Assembly (NCBI GenBank): GCA_016702605.1
Contig: JADJDQ010000021.1
Location: 496,001-560,000 of the forward strand
Length of the DNA stretch: 64,000 nucleotides
Origin: Candidatus Intricatilinea gracilis
Lineage (GTDB): Bacteria > Pseudomonadota > Gammaproteobacteria > Burkholderiales > Burkholderiaceae_C
Direction of reading: 5' to 3'
The notes below the pieces were generated by a model. It was not told the origin of the DNA and did not search any database. It was given only the letters and a program-made list of their open reading frames with translations. The translations under genes were made by a program, and so were the position numbers. Positions 7,978 through 16,624 of this stretch are shown one piece after another (the first letter of the stretch is position 1; every line of letters starts with the position of its first letter).

Positions 7978-9006
7978 TCAGCGGCCCGGGGCCGCCCGCA
8001 GCGCCTGTTGTTCGTAGCCCGGGTACAGGTGCACCACGTTGCGCAGATATTCGGTCTGGAACGCCGCCCAGCCGCTGTAAGGCGCCGGCACCGGGGCGCG
8101 CAGTACCTCGGTCATTTCCCAGCCCTGGCGGGCCCACAGGCTGAAGTGCTCGTCGAGCCAGCGCAGGTAGTTGCTCGTTTGCGCGATGCCGTCCAGCCCC
8201 GGGCGCACCGGGCCATGGCTGGGCACGAGCAGGCGCAGCTTCTCGTGTTCTGCCAGAGCGCGCAGCGTGGCCAGGCTGGCTTGCCAGGTGGTCAGCCTGG
8301 CATGGGGAGTGGTTGGTATGCGGTCGACGAACACCAGGCCGCCAACGAAGGCGATGCCACTGTGGCGGTCGATCAGCACCAGGTCCGAGTCGGTGTGGCC
8401 GGCCAGTTCGACCAACTCGAAATCGCGCGCGCCGATGCGCCAGCGGCCGCGGTGGGTGACCGGGTCGAGCACATCGTCCAGACCGCGGTCGGGCGCCAGT
8501 GTTTCGGTGCCGCTCATCCAGTCGCCACACAGGCGGTACAGATTGGTCTCGTAGGCCGACGCCTCGCGCGCCACACCGGCGCGGGTGAGGGTGGTGGCAC
8601 GGCGCGGCACGTCGGCAAAGGCCTGGTTGCCCAGAAAGTAGTCCGGGTGCAGGTTGAGTTGCACCACCTGCACCACCGGCTCGCGGGTGGTGCGGGCGAT
8701 CAACGCACGCAGCTGTTCACCCTGGCGTTTGCTTGTACCGGTGTTGATGACCAGCACACCCGCACCCGTAACGATGAAGCCGGTGTTGATGATGTTGCAG
8801 CCGTTGGCCGGGCTGAAGTCGGCGTTGGCGCCTTCGACGACGTAGACACCGGCGCCGACCTCGCGGGCCTGCAAGCCCAGGTCGAACCTGGCCTGGTCGA
8901 CGCGTGGGCCGGCCGGCGCGGAGGGCGTCTGCGACCACGCAGGTGCCGCGCCGAGCAGCAGCGCCGCAGCGGCCAGGGCAGTGGACAGCTTGGCGTGCAG
9001 TTTCAT
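7978..9006 (-). CDS. Quinoprotein relay system metallo-beta-lactamase-fold protein
   Basis: This 342-residue exported protein has a signal peptide (ALAAAALLLGAAPAWS, cleavage near residue 26). Its MBL fold resembles the SoxH-related hydrolases found with PQQ dehydrogenases and SoxYZ-like carriers. The usual zinc motif HxHxDH reads NLHPDY here, and the usual GDL segment reads GGLVF, although AGHTDSD and PSHGP are kept. The zinc site may therefore be incomplete or altered. The start overlaps the stop of the SoxYZ-like gene (ATGA), so the two are coupled. Other MBL hydrolase subfamilies are possible, but the neighbours make the quinoprotein relay assignment likely. Confidence 0.82.
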   Translation of the reverse strand: MKLHAKLSTALAAAALLLGAAPAWSQTPSAPAGPRVDQARFDLGLQAREVGAGVYVVEGANADFSPANGCNIINTGFIVTGAGVLVINTGTSKRQGEQLRALIARTTREPVVQVVQLNLHPDYFLGNQAFADVPRRATTLTRAGVAREASAYETNLYRLCGDWMSGTETLAPDRGLDDVLDPVTHRGRWRIGARDFELVELAGHTDSDLVLIDRHSGIAFVGGLVFVDRIPTTPHARLTTWQASLATLRALAEHEKLRLLVPSHGPVRPGLDGIAQTSNYLRWLDEHFSLWARQGWEMTEVLRAPVPAPYSGWAAFQTEYLRNVVHLYPGYEQQALRAAPGR

Positions 9007-9908
9007 TCGATCTTGCTGTCGATGCGGTTGCCGTTGTTGTCCACGCCGCTGATGCGCAGCGGCGGCTGTGGACGCACGGGAAAGTCGAACGAGAACACCG
9101 GGTTCTCGCTTACCGGCTCGAAGGTCTGGATACGCAGCAACTCGGCGCCCTGGCCATCGCGCACGGAGAACCTGGTGAGGTGGAAGGCCGGGATGCCGTT
9201 CACCAGCCCGGTGTCCATGGGATGCATGATGCGCAGACGCAGCCGCGCGCCGCTATCGAGCGCGCCTGGCATGGGTGAGGCGTCGAACATGCGCCCGCTT
9301 ACCACGCCCAGCGTCTGACTCCAGCTGCCGTCCTTGCGCGTGGCGCCCGACACGGTGCAGCCGCCGCCACTCGAGTCGACCCAGGTCGAGCCGATGTGCC
9401 ACAGGCCGTCACGTGTCAGCACCGCTGCCCGCACCGGGCTGGCCTGTTCGAGCTTGAACCTGAACGACACGCTGGGCAGCGCGCCCAGCGGCTGAAGTTC
9501 GAGCACCTTGCGGATCGGATTGCGATCGACCATCACCACGATGCGCTCGACGCCCTGCAGCGCCGGCGCCGACACACTGATCGGCACGTTCATCGGGTCT
9601 TCGGCAAACGCCGGGCCGACCACCTTGACACGGGCGTCGAACACCGTGCGGGCACCGGCACCGAGGAACTCGCGCCGCATGTCGACCCAGGGCAGCGACT
9701 TGTACGGGTCGCCCGGGTCGGCCGCGCCCGGGTCGTCGACCGGCTGGGCATGGGCCACCGGCGCACCCGCCAGCGCCGCGGCTGCCACCAGCAGGGCCGC
9801 CGCGAGCCTCCACGCAACGCGCCTGGACAGCGGCGGACGGGCAGGGTGCGGCACCGGGTGTACCGGGCGAATCGGGATCAGCGGCCTCATCGAGCTCATC
9901 AGGTTCAT
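9003..9908 (-). CDS. Quinoprotein dehydrogenase-associated SoxYZ-like carrier
   Basis: This 301-residue exported protein has a long, Pro/Arg-rich N-region, a hydrophobic core (LAAALLVAAAALAGA) and a signal cleavage site near AHA. The SoxY-like half (residues ~75-190) ends in GGGCTVSG, matching the SoxY carrier arm with its reactive cysteine. The SoxZ-like half has IMHPMDTGL and ISVNP/FSFDF-type strands. Proteins of this type accompany PQQ alcohol dehydrogenases and MBL hydrolases in a 'quinoprotein relay', though the substrate carried is unknown. It starts 9 nt after the receptor gene. Met codons at 9899 and 9890 are alternative starts. Confidence 0.87.
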   Translation of the reverse strand: MNLMSSMRPLIPIRPVHPVPHPARPPLSRRVAWRLAAALLVAAAALAGAPVAHAQPVDDPGAADPGDPYKSLPWVDMRREFLGAGARTVFDARVKVVGPAFAEDPMNVPISVSAPALQGVERIVVMVDRNPIRKVLELQPLGALPSVSFRFKLEQASPVRAAVLTRDGLWHIGSTWVDSSGGGCTVSGATRKDGSWSQTLGVVSGRMFDASPMPGALDSGARLRLRIMHPMDTGLVNGIPAFHLTRFSVRDGQGAELLRIQTFEPVSENPVFSFDFPVRPQPPLRISGVDNNGNRIDSKIE

Positions 9909-9916
9909 CGTGCGTT

Positions 9917-12145
9917 CTACCAGCTGTGGCGCCAGCGCAGCGAGGCCAGCGCGTTGCGCGGTGCGCCTGGTTCGTAGAAGCGACCGTTGCCGTCGTTGAC
10001 GATCACGCTGCCAGCGTAGACGCGGTTGGTGATGTTGTCGACGCGGGCCAGCAGCTCCAGCTGGTCCCTCGTCGAGATCGTGAACCGGTGGCTGTAACGC
10101 ACGCTGGCCAGGGCGTAGCCGTCGGCGAATTCCTTGTTGAGGTCGTTGACCGCGGTGCGCCCCTGGCCGCGAATTTCGAGGGCCAGTTCGGCGCGTGCCA
10201 GCGGCTTCCACGCCAATTCGAAGTAAGCATTGGTCGGTTGAGTGCCAGCGATGCGGTTGCCCGCCGGCACGGTGGCGGTGCCTGCGCCGCTGAGCAGGCA
10301 GGGCACGCCGGTGCAGGTGACGAAGCTGTCATCGTATTTGGCTTCGAGCCGGGTGACCGACAACTGGGTGCTCAGGCTGGGCATCAAACGCCAGCGTGCC
10401 GAGACCTCGGCGCCGGTGCGCGAGGTGTGGCCCACGTTCTGGAAGGCGCTGCGCCCGCCGGCGTTGGTCAACACACCGATCTCGTTGCTGGTGCGGATGT
10501 CGAACACCACGGCGTCGATATCGGGCAGGCCGGCGCCGCCGCGCCACTTGGCGCCGGCTTCGATCTGCCGGCTCGTCTGCGCCTGCAGGCCGCTGTTGAA
10601 CCCGGCCGCGCCGTTGGCCTGGTAGGCGAGTTCACCCAGCGTCGGGGTTTCGTAGCCCCGTGAGCCGCTCAGATGCAAGGTCAGCGCCGGGCTGGCCTTG
10701 AAGCTCAGGCCGACCACCGGGCTGGTGTACTTGAACTTGAGCTGGCCGCTGTCGTCGCCGTTGTTGTTGGGCGCCGGGGCGGGGCTGACGAAGTGGTCCT
10801 CGGTGCTCATCGCCACCTGACCGCTGCGCAGGCCGACGGTGGCCGACACCACCTCGCTGGCGCGCCACTCGGCCTGCACATAACCTTCGCGGGTCAGGGC
10901 CTGGTTGCGTTCGTCGCGTTTCAGGTTGCCGCGTACACCATAGTCGGGCGCCGGCGTGGTGGTGGTGAAGCTGAGGAAGCCCTGGCGGTCGTCGACCATC
11001 TGCTCGACGTTGACACCGGTGATCAGGTCGATGCGGTCGAAACGCCAGGACAGGCGGGTGTCCAGGCCGGCATAGGTGCGGTCGAAGTCGATCAGCCCGC
11101 CGCCATGGCGGTTGCCGTTTTGTGTGCCGAATGGGATGGCCAGGTACTGCACCACCCCACGCGAGCCGGTGTAGGTCGACACCGCCAGGCTGTCGAGTGC
11201 GCCCAGGCCGAGTTTGTGGGTCCAGGCCAGGCCGACCTGGGTCTGGCGGATGGTCTTGCGGGTGTTGTGCAGTGTGGCTTCGGGGGTGGTGGCACGCGGG
11301 TCGCTGTCGAACAACACACGGCTCACGCCGAGCGGGTCGTCGGCCTTCTGGTTCTGGTTGCTGACCTGCAGCACCAGCCGGTCGGCTTCACCCTGCCAGC
11401 CCAGGCGCACATTGGCCAGGTCGCGGCTGGCAGCACTGTGTGGGCGAAAACCTTCGATCTCGAAGTGGCTGACACCAGCACTGATGTCGACGTTGTTGCC
11501 CACCGGCGCGCCAACGGCCACACGTTGCTGTCGCAGGCCGAAGCTGCCGAAGTCGACACCGACCTCGCTGAACGGCTCGGTCACCGGGGCTGAAAACAGT
11601 GCGATCACACCGCCCGACGAGCTGCCGTACAGGGCCGAGAACGGCCCGCGCAGCACCTCGATACGTTCGGCGCCCGCCAGATCGAAATGCGCCACCTGGC
11701 CCTGACCGTCGGGCATGGTGGCAGGGATGCCGTCGGCATACATGCGCAGGCCTCGCACGCCGAAACCGGCGCGGGCGCCGAAGCCGCGCGAGCTGATCTG
11801 CAGGTCTTGGGCGTAGTTGCTGCGGTTGGCCACCGTCAGGCCGGGCACGCGCGACAAAGCTTCCGACAGGTTGACCATCGGCCCGCTGCTGCGCAGGGTG
11901 GTGGCGTCGACCGCCGTGATGGCATAGGGCGCGTCGACCAGTTTGCGTTCACGGGTGGAGCCCGTGATCACCACTGGCTCGAGGGCCGAGGCGTCTGCGG
12001 CAGGGGTGCCGGACTGGGCCAGCGCCGGGCCGCCCAGCAGGGCCAGGCCTGCCAGGGTCAGCAGCGCGAGCGACTGTGCACTCGGCGTCGGGTGGCGTGT
12101 CTTCGGCGTCGAGGTGTGGCGGCGGCGGTTGGAACGAGCGGTCAT
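9917..12145 (-). CDS. pqqU: TonB-dependent receptor, PqqU/YncD-like
   Basis: This 742-residue outer-membrane receptor has a signal peptide ending near ALAQ, a plug domain (residues ~45-160) and a 22-strand barrel. Several segments closely recall Escherichia coli YncD, recently named PqqU and shown to import PQQ: NYAQDLQISSRGFGAR, YADGIPATMPDGQGQ, RGPFSALYG, RDERN, and the near-terminal GSVIVNDGNGRFYEP. The ATG at 12145 is chosen because a typical signal peptide follows; longer upstream frame is unlikely coding. It heads an operon with two quinoprotein-associated genes, which supports PQQ as ligand. A siderophore ligand remains possible. Confidence 0.78.
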   Translation of the reverse strand: MTARSNRRRHTSTPKTRHPTPSAQSLALLTLAGLALLGGPALAQSGTPAADASALEPVVITGSTRERKLVDAPYAITAVDATTLRSSGPMVNLSEALSRVPGLTVANRSNYAQDLQISSRGFGARAGFGVRGLRMYADGIPATMPDGQGQVAHFDLAGAERIEVLRGPFSALYGSSSGGVIALFSAPVTEPFSEVGVDFGSFGLRQQRVAVGAPVGNNVDISAGVSHFEIEGFRPHSAASRDLANVRLGWQGEADRLVLQVSNQNQKADDPLGVSRVLFDSDPRATTPEATLHNTRKTIRQTQVGLAWTHKLGLGALDSLAVSTYTGSRGVVQYLAIPFGTQNGNRHGGGLIDFDRTYAGLDTRLSWRFDRIDLITGVNVEQMVDDRQGFLSFTTTTPAPDYGVRGNLKRDERNQALTREGYVQAEWRASEVVSATVGLRSGQVAMSTEDHFVSPAPAPNNNGDDSGQLKFKYTSPVVGLSFKASPALTLHLSGSRGYETPTLGELAYQANGAAGFNSGLQAQTSRQIEAGAKWRGGAGLPDIDAVVFDIRTSNEIGVLTNAGGRSAFQNVGHTSRTGAEVSARWRLMPSLSTQLSVTRLEAKYDDSFVTCTGVPCLLSGAGTATVPAGNRIAGTQPTNAYFELAWKPLARAELALEIRGQGRTAVNDLNKEFADGYALASVRYSHRFTISTRDQLELLARVDNITNRVYAGSVIVNDGNGRFYEPGAPRNALASLRWRHSW

Positions 12146-12460
12146 GGTGAGCGGATGTCTGTGCAAGTCTGTGTGAGGCAGGCCACTCCGGACGCACGCA
12201 GACATGGCTGATGCCGCCGGGAGATGGATACCGGAAAGGTGCTGAGTCCGGGCAGGACGACGCCGGGTCGGACGCCCGCGCAGGCGCCCCGGTCGACCAT
12301 CCGTGGCCAAGTCGTCGGCCGGCTGGCGCGAAGTCAGGCCGCTCTCGCCTGGCTTCGCTCAGTGGCGGCCACACCGCATGTCGCGGTTGACGTCGATGCT
12401 AGCCGCGTGTGTGTGGCCGATCACATCGGGATTTGTGCGGGCTGGCGTCCCCGCCGAGGT
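12146..12460. other. Intergenic region upstream of the PqqU-like operon
   Basis: This 315-bp gap lies between the receptor start and the stop of the xdhC-like gene, both on the minus strand. It must hold the receptor promoter, but I see no convincing -35/-10 pair or long palindrome. A GCCACTG motif on the minus strand (within 12361-12370) is not backed by the rest of a cobalamin riboswitch. Confidence 0.5.
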
Positions 12461-13477
12461 TCAGGCCAGGCAACCGGCCTGTACCTCGTTGGAACTCCCG
12501 GCCAGGCGCACTGGCTCGGGGATGACGTAGCCGTAACGTGCGGCGGTCAGTTCGGCCAGGATGGCCACGGCGATCTCGGGCGGTGTGCGGGCGCCGTTCT
12601 TGATGCCGACCGGGCCGTGCAGGCGGTCGAGCTGCGCCTCGGTGATGCCGAAGTGTTCGGCCAGCCGCACCTTGCGTTTGGCCTGGTTGGCACGTGAGCC
12701 GATGGCGCCCACGTAGAAGGCCGGCGAGGCCAGTGCTTCCATCAGCGCCAGATCGTCGAGCTTGGGGTCGTGCGTAAGGGCGATGACGGCGGTGTGGGCG
12801 TCGGGCTTGAGTTCGACCAACGTGTCGTCGGGCATGGTGGTGCGCAGTTCGACGCCTGCCACGCCGAAGGCCTGGGCGCCTGTCGAATACTCCTCGCGCG
12901 GGTCGCAGACGATGACGTGGTAGTCGAGCGCCTTCGCCATCTCGGCGAGGTACTGCGTCATCTGGCCGGCACCGATCACCACCAGCCGCCAGTTCGGACC
13001 ATGGGTGCTGACCAGGGTTGTCTCGTCATAGACCAGTCGGTCCGCGCCGATGGCGTCACTGAGCGTGGCCTGGCCGGTGCCCATGTCGAGGCTGCGGGTC
13101 ACGCGGTGGCCTTGTGCCAGGCGATCGAGCAGTTCCTGCACCTGGCTGTATGGTTGCACTGGTTCGAGCACGAGTTCGATGGTGCCGCCGCAGGGCAGAC
13201 CGAAACGTGCAGCTTCGTCGCCCGACACACCGTAGCGGATGCTGCGCGGCAATGTTGCGGTGGCCGAGCCTTCGCGAACCCGGGCAATCAGGTCGTCCTC
13301 GATGCAGCCGCCCGACACCGAGCCCACGATGAGGCCGTCGTCACGTACACCCACCAGCGAGCCGACCGGACGCGGCGCCGAGCCCCAGGTGCGGGTGATG
13401 GTGCCCAGCACGACCGCATGGCCATCGGCGCGCCAGGCCAGGATCTGGCGCAGTACTTGGAGGTCGACGTTGTCCAT
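12461..13477 (-). CDS. XdhC/CoxI-family molybdenum cofactor maturation protein
   Basis: This 338-residue protein carries the XdhC N-terminal domain (residues ~10-110, GSAPRPVGSLVGV and VSGGCIEDDL). It also has the C-terminal Rossmann domain (~160-310, VIGAGQMTQYLAEMA and VGAIGSRANQAKR). Family members bind the molybdenum cofactor, sulfurate or protect it, and insert it into xanthine dehydrogenase-type enzymes. It is divergent from the CoxS-like gene with a 227-bp shared regulatory region, so it most likely matures that enzyme. Cytoplasmic, no membrane segment. Confidence 0.88.
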   Translation of the reverse strand: MDNVDLQVLRQILAWRADGHAVVLGTITRTWGSAPRPVGSLVGVRDDGLIVGSVSGGCIEDDLIARVREGSATATLPRSIRYGVSGDEAARFGLPCGGTIELVLEPVQPYSQVQELLDRLAQGHRVTRSLDMGTGQATLSDAIGADRLVYDETTLVSTHGPNWRLVVIGAGQMTQYLAEMAKALDYHVIVCDPREEYSTGAQAFGVAGVELRTTMPDDTLVELKPDAHTAVIALTHDPKLDDLALMEALASPAFYVGAIGSRANQAKRKVRLAEHFGITEAQLDRLHGPVGIKNGARTPPEIAVAILAELTAARYGYVIPEPVRLAGSSNEVQAGCLA

Positions 13478-13554
13478 GCCCGCAGTGTCCGTGAAGTAAC
13501 CCAGCCAGGCACGTTACCCGGCGCTTCGACCTGCGGCGAGGGCGGGCTTGTCCT

Positions 13555-13572
13555 TAGGCAGCCTCGTGCCTA
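13555..13572. promoter_or_regulatory. Perfect 6-6-6 inverted repeat in the divergent cox/xdhC promoter
   Basis: TAGGCA-GCCTCG-TGCCTA is a perfect inverted repeat, 77 nt from the xdhC-like start and 132 nt from the CoxS-like start. Spacing and half-site resemble the repeat at 2022-2039 ahead of aorA (common form TAnGCA-N6-TGCnTA). It is a candidate operator for a Mo/W-responsive regulator. Confidence 0.4.
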
Positions 13573-13598
13573 TCTCTCAGGGTTGGAAGGCGTCAACC

Positions 13599-13620
13599 CC
13601 TATGTCGAATAATTCATAGG
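13599..13620. promoter_or_regulatory. Second inverted repeat in the divergent cox/xdhC promoter
   Basis: CCTATG-N10-CATAGG is a perfect 6-bp inverted repeat around an AT-rich centre (TCGAATAATT), 84 nt before the CoxS-like ATG. It could be an operator or flank a promoter -10 element. Confidence 0.35.
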
Positions 13621-13704
13621 CGTAAGCGAGGGCAAGCCAGAAGGCTTGCCACTGCCTAGGATTCGCGGCTGATTTCAATCCCAAACGCCACGGAGACAAC
13701 GAAC

Positions 13705-14172
13705 ATGGCCCTGCTCACGCTGAAGGTCAACGGCCGCGACACGAATCGCGATGTTGAACCGTCCACCCTGCTTGTGCAGTTCTTGCGCGAGAACCTGCAA
13801 CTCACCGGCACCCACGTGGGCTGCGATACCGGCCAGTGCGGCGCCTGTACCGTGCACGTGAACGGCCGGGCCGTGAAGAGCTGCAACATGCTGGCCGTCC
13901 AGGCCGCCGGCACCGAAGTGACCACCATCGAAGGGGTGGCCGCTGCCGACGGCACGCTGCACCCCATGCAGCAGGCCTTCAACACCTGCCACGGCCTGCA
14001 GTGCGGTTTCTGCACGCCCGGCATGGTGATGAGCGCCATCGACCTGGTACAGCACCACGGCTGTCGGAGTGATGCCCAGGTGCGTGAAGCGCTGGAAGGC
14101 AACCTGTGCCGCTGCACCGGCTACCAGAACATCGTCAAGGCGGTCCAGCAGGGCGCCCAGGCGATGGCTTGA
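13705..14172 (+). CDS. Xanthine oxidase-family 2Fe-2S small subunit (CoxS-like)
   Basis: This 155-residue iron-sulfur subunit has the plant-type [2Fe-2S] cysteines C40, C45, C48 and C60, and the alpha-helical cluster cysteines C100, C103, C135 and C137 (CGFC...CRC). It relays electrons from the molybdenum site to the FAD subunit. GGAGA lies 8 nt upstream of the ATG. The order S-L-M with XdhC divergent and CoxDEG downstream is that of the molybdenum hydroxylases historically named cox. The substrate cannot be read from this subunit. Confidence 0.93.
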   Translation: MALLTLKVNGRDTNRDVEPSTLLVQFLRENLQLTGTHVGCDTGQCGACTVHVNGRAVKSCNMLAVQAAGTEVTTIEGVAAADGTLHPMQQAFNTCHGLQCGFCTPGMVMSAIDLVQHHGCRSDAQVREALEGNLCRCTGYQNIVKAVQQGAQAMA

Positions 14173-14242
14173 GCGCCTTGCGCTCGCCGTCGACCTCACT
14201 CCTGCCTGATCCCGTTTACCGCCCATTCGGAGCAAGACATCC

Positions 14243-16594
14243 ATGAACGCACGTCAAGGATTCATCGGCCAGTCGGTCGTCCGTCGTGAAGACGCCCGCT
14301 TCCTCACCGGCCGTGGCCAATACACCGACGACATCACGCTGCCCGGCCAGAGCTACGGCTTTTTCCTGCGCTCGCCCTACGCCCATGCCCGCCTCAAGAG
14401 CGTGAACACCACGGCCGCCAAGGCCGCGCCAGGTGTGCTCGACATCTTCACCGGCGAACACTTCAAGGCCGTTGGTGGTCTGCCTTGCGGCTGGTTGATC
14501 AACAACCTCGACGGCACACCCATGAAGGAGCCCAAGCACCCGGTGCTGGCCGACGGCAAGGTGCGTTACGTGGGCGACCGGGTCGCCCTGGTCGTGGCCG
14601 AGACGCTCGAGCAGGCCAAGGCTGCCGCCGAGCTGATCGAGGTCGACTACGAGGAACTCACGCCGGTCATCAATGCCGCCAAGGCCCTGACCGCGCCGGC
14701 CGCCGTGCACGACGAAGCGCCCAACAACCAGTGCTACCTCTGGGGCATTGGCGACAAGGACGGCACCGACGACGTCTTCAAGACCGCCGCGCACATCACG
14801 ACGCTGAAGTTCCGCAACCAGCGCCTGGCTCCCAACCCGATGGAGCCGCGCGCCGCCAACGCCTTCTACAGCCGCGCCGACGACAACTACACGCTGTACG
14901 TGGCCAACCAGAACCCGCACGTCGAGCGCCTGCTGATGTGCGCCTTCGTGCTGGGCATCCCCGAGCACAAGATGCGTGTCGTGGCGCCCGATGTGGGCGG
15001 CGGCTTCGGCGCCAAGATCTTCCTGTACGGCGAAGAAACCGCGCTGGTCTGGGCCAGCAAGCAGGTGAACCGCCCGATCAAGTGGACCTGTGAACGTGGC
15101 GAGGCCTTCCTGTCCGACGCCCATGGCCGCGATCACGACTCGTTCGCCGAACTGGCGCTGGACAAGGACGGCACCTTCCTCGGCCTGCGTGTGCACACCA
15201 CGGCCAACCTGGGTGCCTACCTGTCGACCTTCGCGTCGGCCGTGCCGACCATCCTGTACGCCACGCTGCTGGCGGGCCAGTACAAGACGCCCAAGATCTG
15301 GGTCGAGGTGAATTCGGTGTTCACCAACACCTCGCCGGTGGACGCCTACCGCGGTGCCGGTCGCCCCGAGGCCACCTTCCTGCTCGAGCGCATCGTCGAG
15401 ACGGCCGCGCACGAACTGGGCATCGACCCGGCCGAGCTGCGCCGCCGCAACTTCATCACCACCTTCCCGTACCCGTCGCCGGTTGGCCTGACCTACGACA
15501 CGGGTGACTACAACGCCACACTCACGCGCGCCATCGAGCTGGCCGACGTGGCCGGTTTCGGTGCACGAAAGGCGGCATCGGCGGCCAAGGGCCTCAAGCG
15601 TGGCCTGGGCTACAGCTGCTACATCGAGGCTTGCGGCATTGCGCCGTCGGCGGTGGCAGGCGCCCTGGGTGCTCGTGCCGGCCTGTTCGAGGCGGGTGAG
15701 GTGCGCGTGCATCCCACCGGCAAGGTGACGGTGTTCACCGGTTCACACAGCCACGGCCAGGGCCACGAGACAACCTTCGCCCAGGTGGTGGCCGACAAGC
15801 TCGGCATCCCGATGGAAGACATCGACATCGTGCACGGCGACACCAGCAAGGTGCTGTTCGGCATGGGCACCTACGGCTCGCGTTCGCTGGCCGTGGGTGG
15901 CACCGCCATCATCAAGGCCATCGACAAGGTGGTGGCCAAGGGCAAGAAGATCGCCGCCCACCTGATGGAAGCGGCCGACACCGACGTGATATTCGAGAAC
16001 GGCAACTTCAAGGTCGCCGGCACCGACAAGAGCATCCCGTTCGCGCAGGTGAGCCTCACGGCCTACGTGCCGCACAACTTCCCGCACGACAAGCTCGAAC
16101 CTGGCCTGAACGAAAACGCGTTCTACGACCCGAGCAACTTCACCTATCCCGCAGGCACCTACATCTGCGAAGTGGAAGTCGACCCGGCCACCGGCGCCGT
16201 CAAGCTCGACCGTTTCACCGCGGTGGACGACTTCGGCAACGTGGTCAACCCCATGATCGTCGAAGGCCAGGTGCACGGCGGCATCGCCCAGGGTGTGGGC
16301 CAGGCCCTGCTCGAACACGCCATCTACGACGAAGAGAGCGGCCAGATGGTCAACGGCAGCTACATGGACTACGCCATGCCGCGCGCCGACAACCTGCCGC
16401 ACCTGGTGGTCGAGACTGCAAAGGGAACGCCCTGCACGCACAATCCGCTGGGTGTGAAGGGCTGCGGCGAAGCCGGTGCGATCGGATCGCCCCCGGCCGT
16501 GATCAACGCGATCTGCAACGCCATCGGCGTGAAGAACGTGAACATGCCCGCCACCCCGCATACCGTCTGGCAGGCTGCCAACGGCGCCCAGTAA
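14243..16594 (+). CDS. Molybdenum hydroxylase large subunit, form II CoxL-like
   Basis: This 783-residue molybdopterin-cytosine-dinucleotide subunit has the usual length and both domains (ferredoxin-like hammerhead ~20-130, Mo-binding from ~150). The Mo site includes GGGFGAK, the active loop AYRGAGR (residues 368-374) and the catalytic glutamate E743 in KGCGEAG. True carbon-monoxide dehydrogenases (form I) carry AYxCSFR with a copper-binding cysteine. The AYRGAGR loop places this in form II, whose substrates are mostly unknown and may be aldehydes, purines or aromatic N-heterocycles. It lies between the small and FAD subunit genes, transcribed with them. Confidence 0.92.
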   Translation: MNARQGFIGQSVVRREDARFLTGRGQYTDDITLPGQSYGFFLRSPYAHARLKSVNTTAAKAAPGVLDIFTGEHFKAVGGLPCGWLINNLDGTPMKEPKHPVLADGKVRYVGDRVALVVAETLEQAKAAAELIEVDYEELTPVINAAKALTAPAAVHDEAPNNQCYLWGIGDKDGTDDVFKTAAHITTLKFRNQRLAPNPMEPRAANAFYSRADDNYTLYVANQNPHVERLLMCAFVLGIPEHKMRVVAPDVGGGFGAKIFLYGEETALVWASKQVNRPIKWTCERGEAFLSDAHGRDHDSFAELALDKDGTFLGLRVHTTANLGAYLSTFASAVPTILYATLLAGQYKTPKIWVEVNSVFTNTSPVDAYRGAGRPEATFLLERIVETAAHELGIDPAELRRRNFITTFPYPSPVGLTYDTGDYNATLTRAIELADVAGFGARKAASAAKGLKRGLGYSCYIEACGIAPSAVAGALGARAGLFEAGEVRVHPTGKVTVFTGSHSHGQGHETTFAQVVADKLGIPMEDIDIVHGDTSKVLFGMGTYGSRSLAVGGTAIIKAIDKVVAKGKKIAAHLMEAADTDVIFENGNFKVAGTDKSIPFAQVSLTAYVPHNFPHDKLEPGLNENAFYDPSNFTYPAGTYICEVEVDPATGAVKLDRFTAVDDFGNVVNPMIVEGQVHGGIAQGVGQALLEHAIYDEESGQMVNGSYMDYAMPRADNLPHLVVETAKGTPCTHNPLGVKGCGEAGAIGSPPAVINAICNAIGVKNVNMPATPHTVWQAANGAQ

Positions 16595-16624
16595 GCCGAC
16601 ATCAGCCTCACAGGAGCACCCCCC

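Noticed and set aside
12301..12380. Cobalamin riboswitch upstream of the TonB receptor gene, suggested by GCCACTG on the minus strand
   Set aside because: The other conserved blocks (GGGAA region and a proper B12 box) are missing, and the receptor resembles PqqU and not BtuB.
14243..16594. True carbon-monoxide dehydrogenase (form I)
   Set aside because: The loop is AYRGAGR, not AYxCSFR; the copper-binding cysteine is absent.
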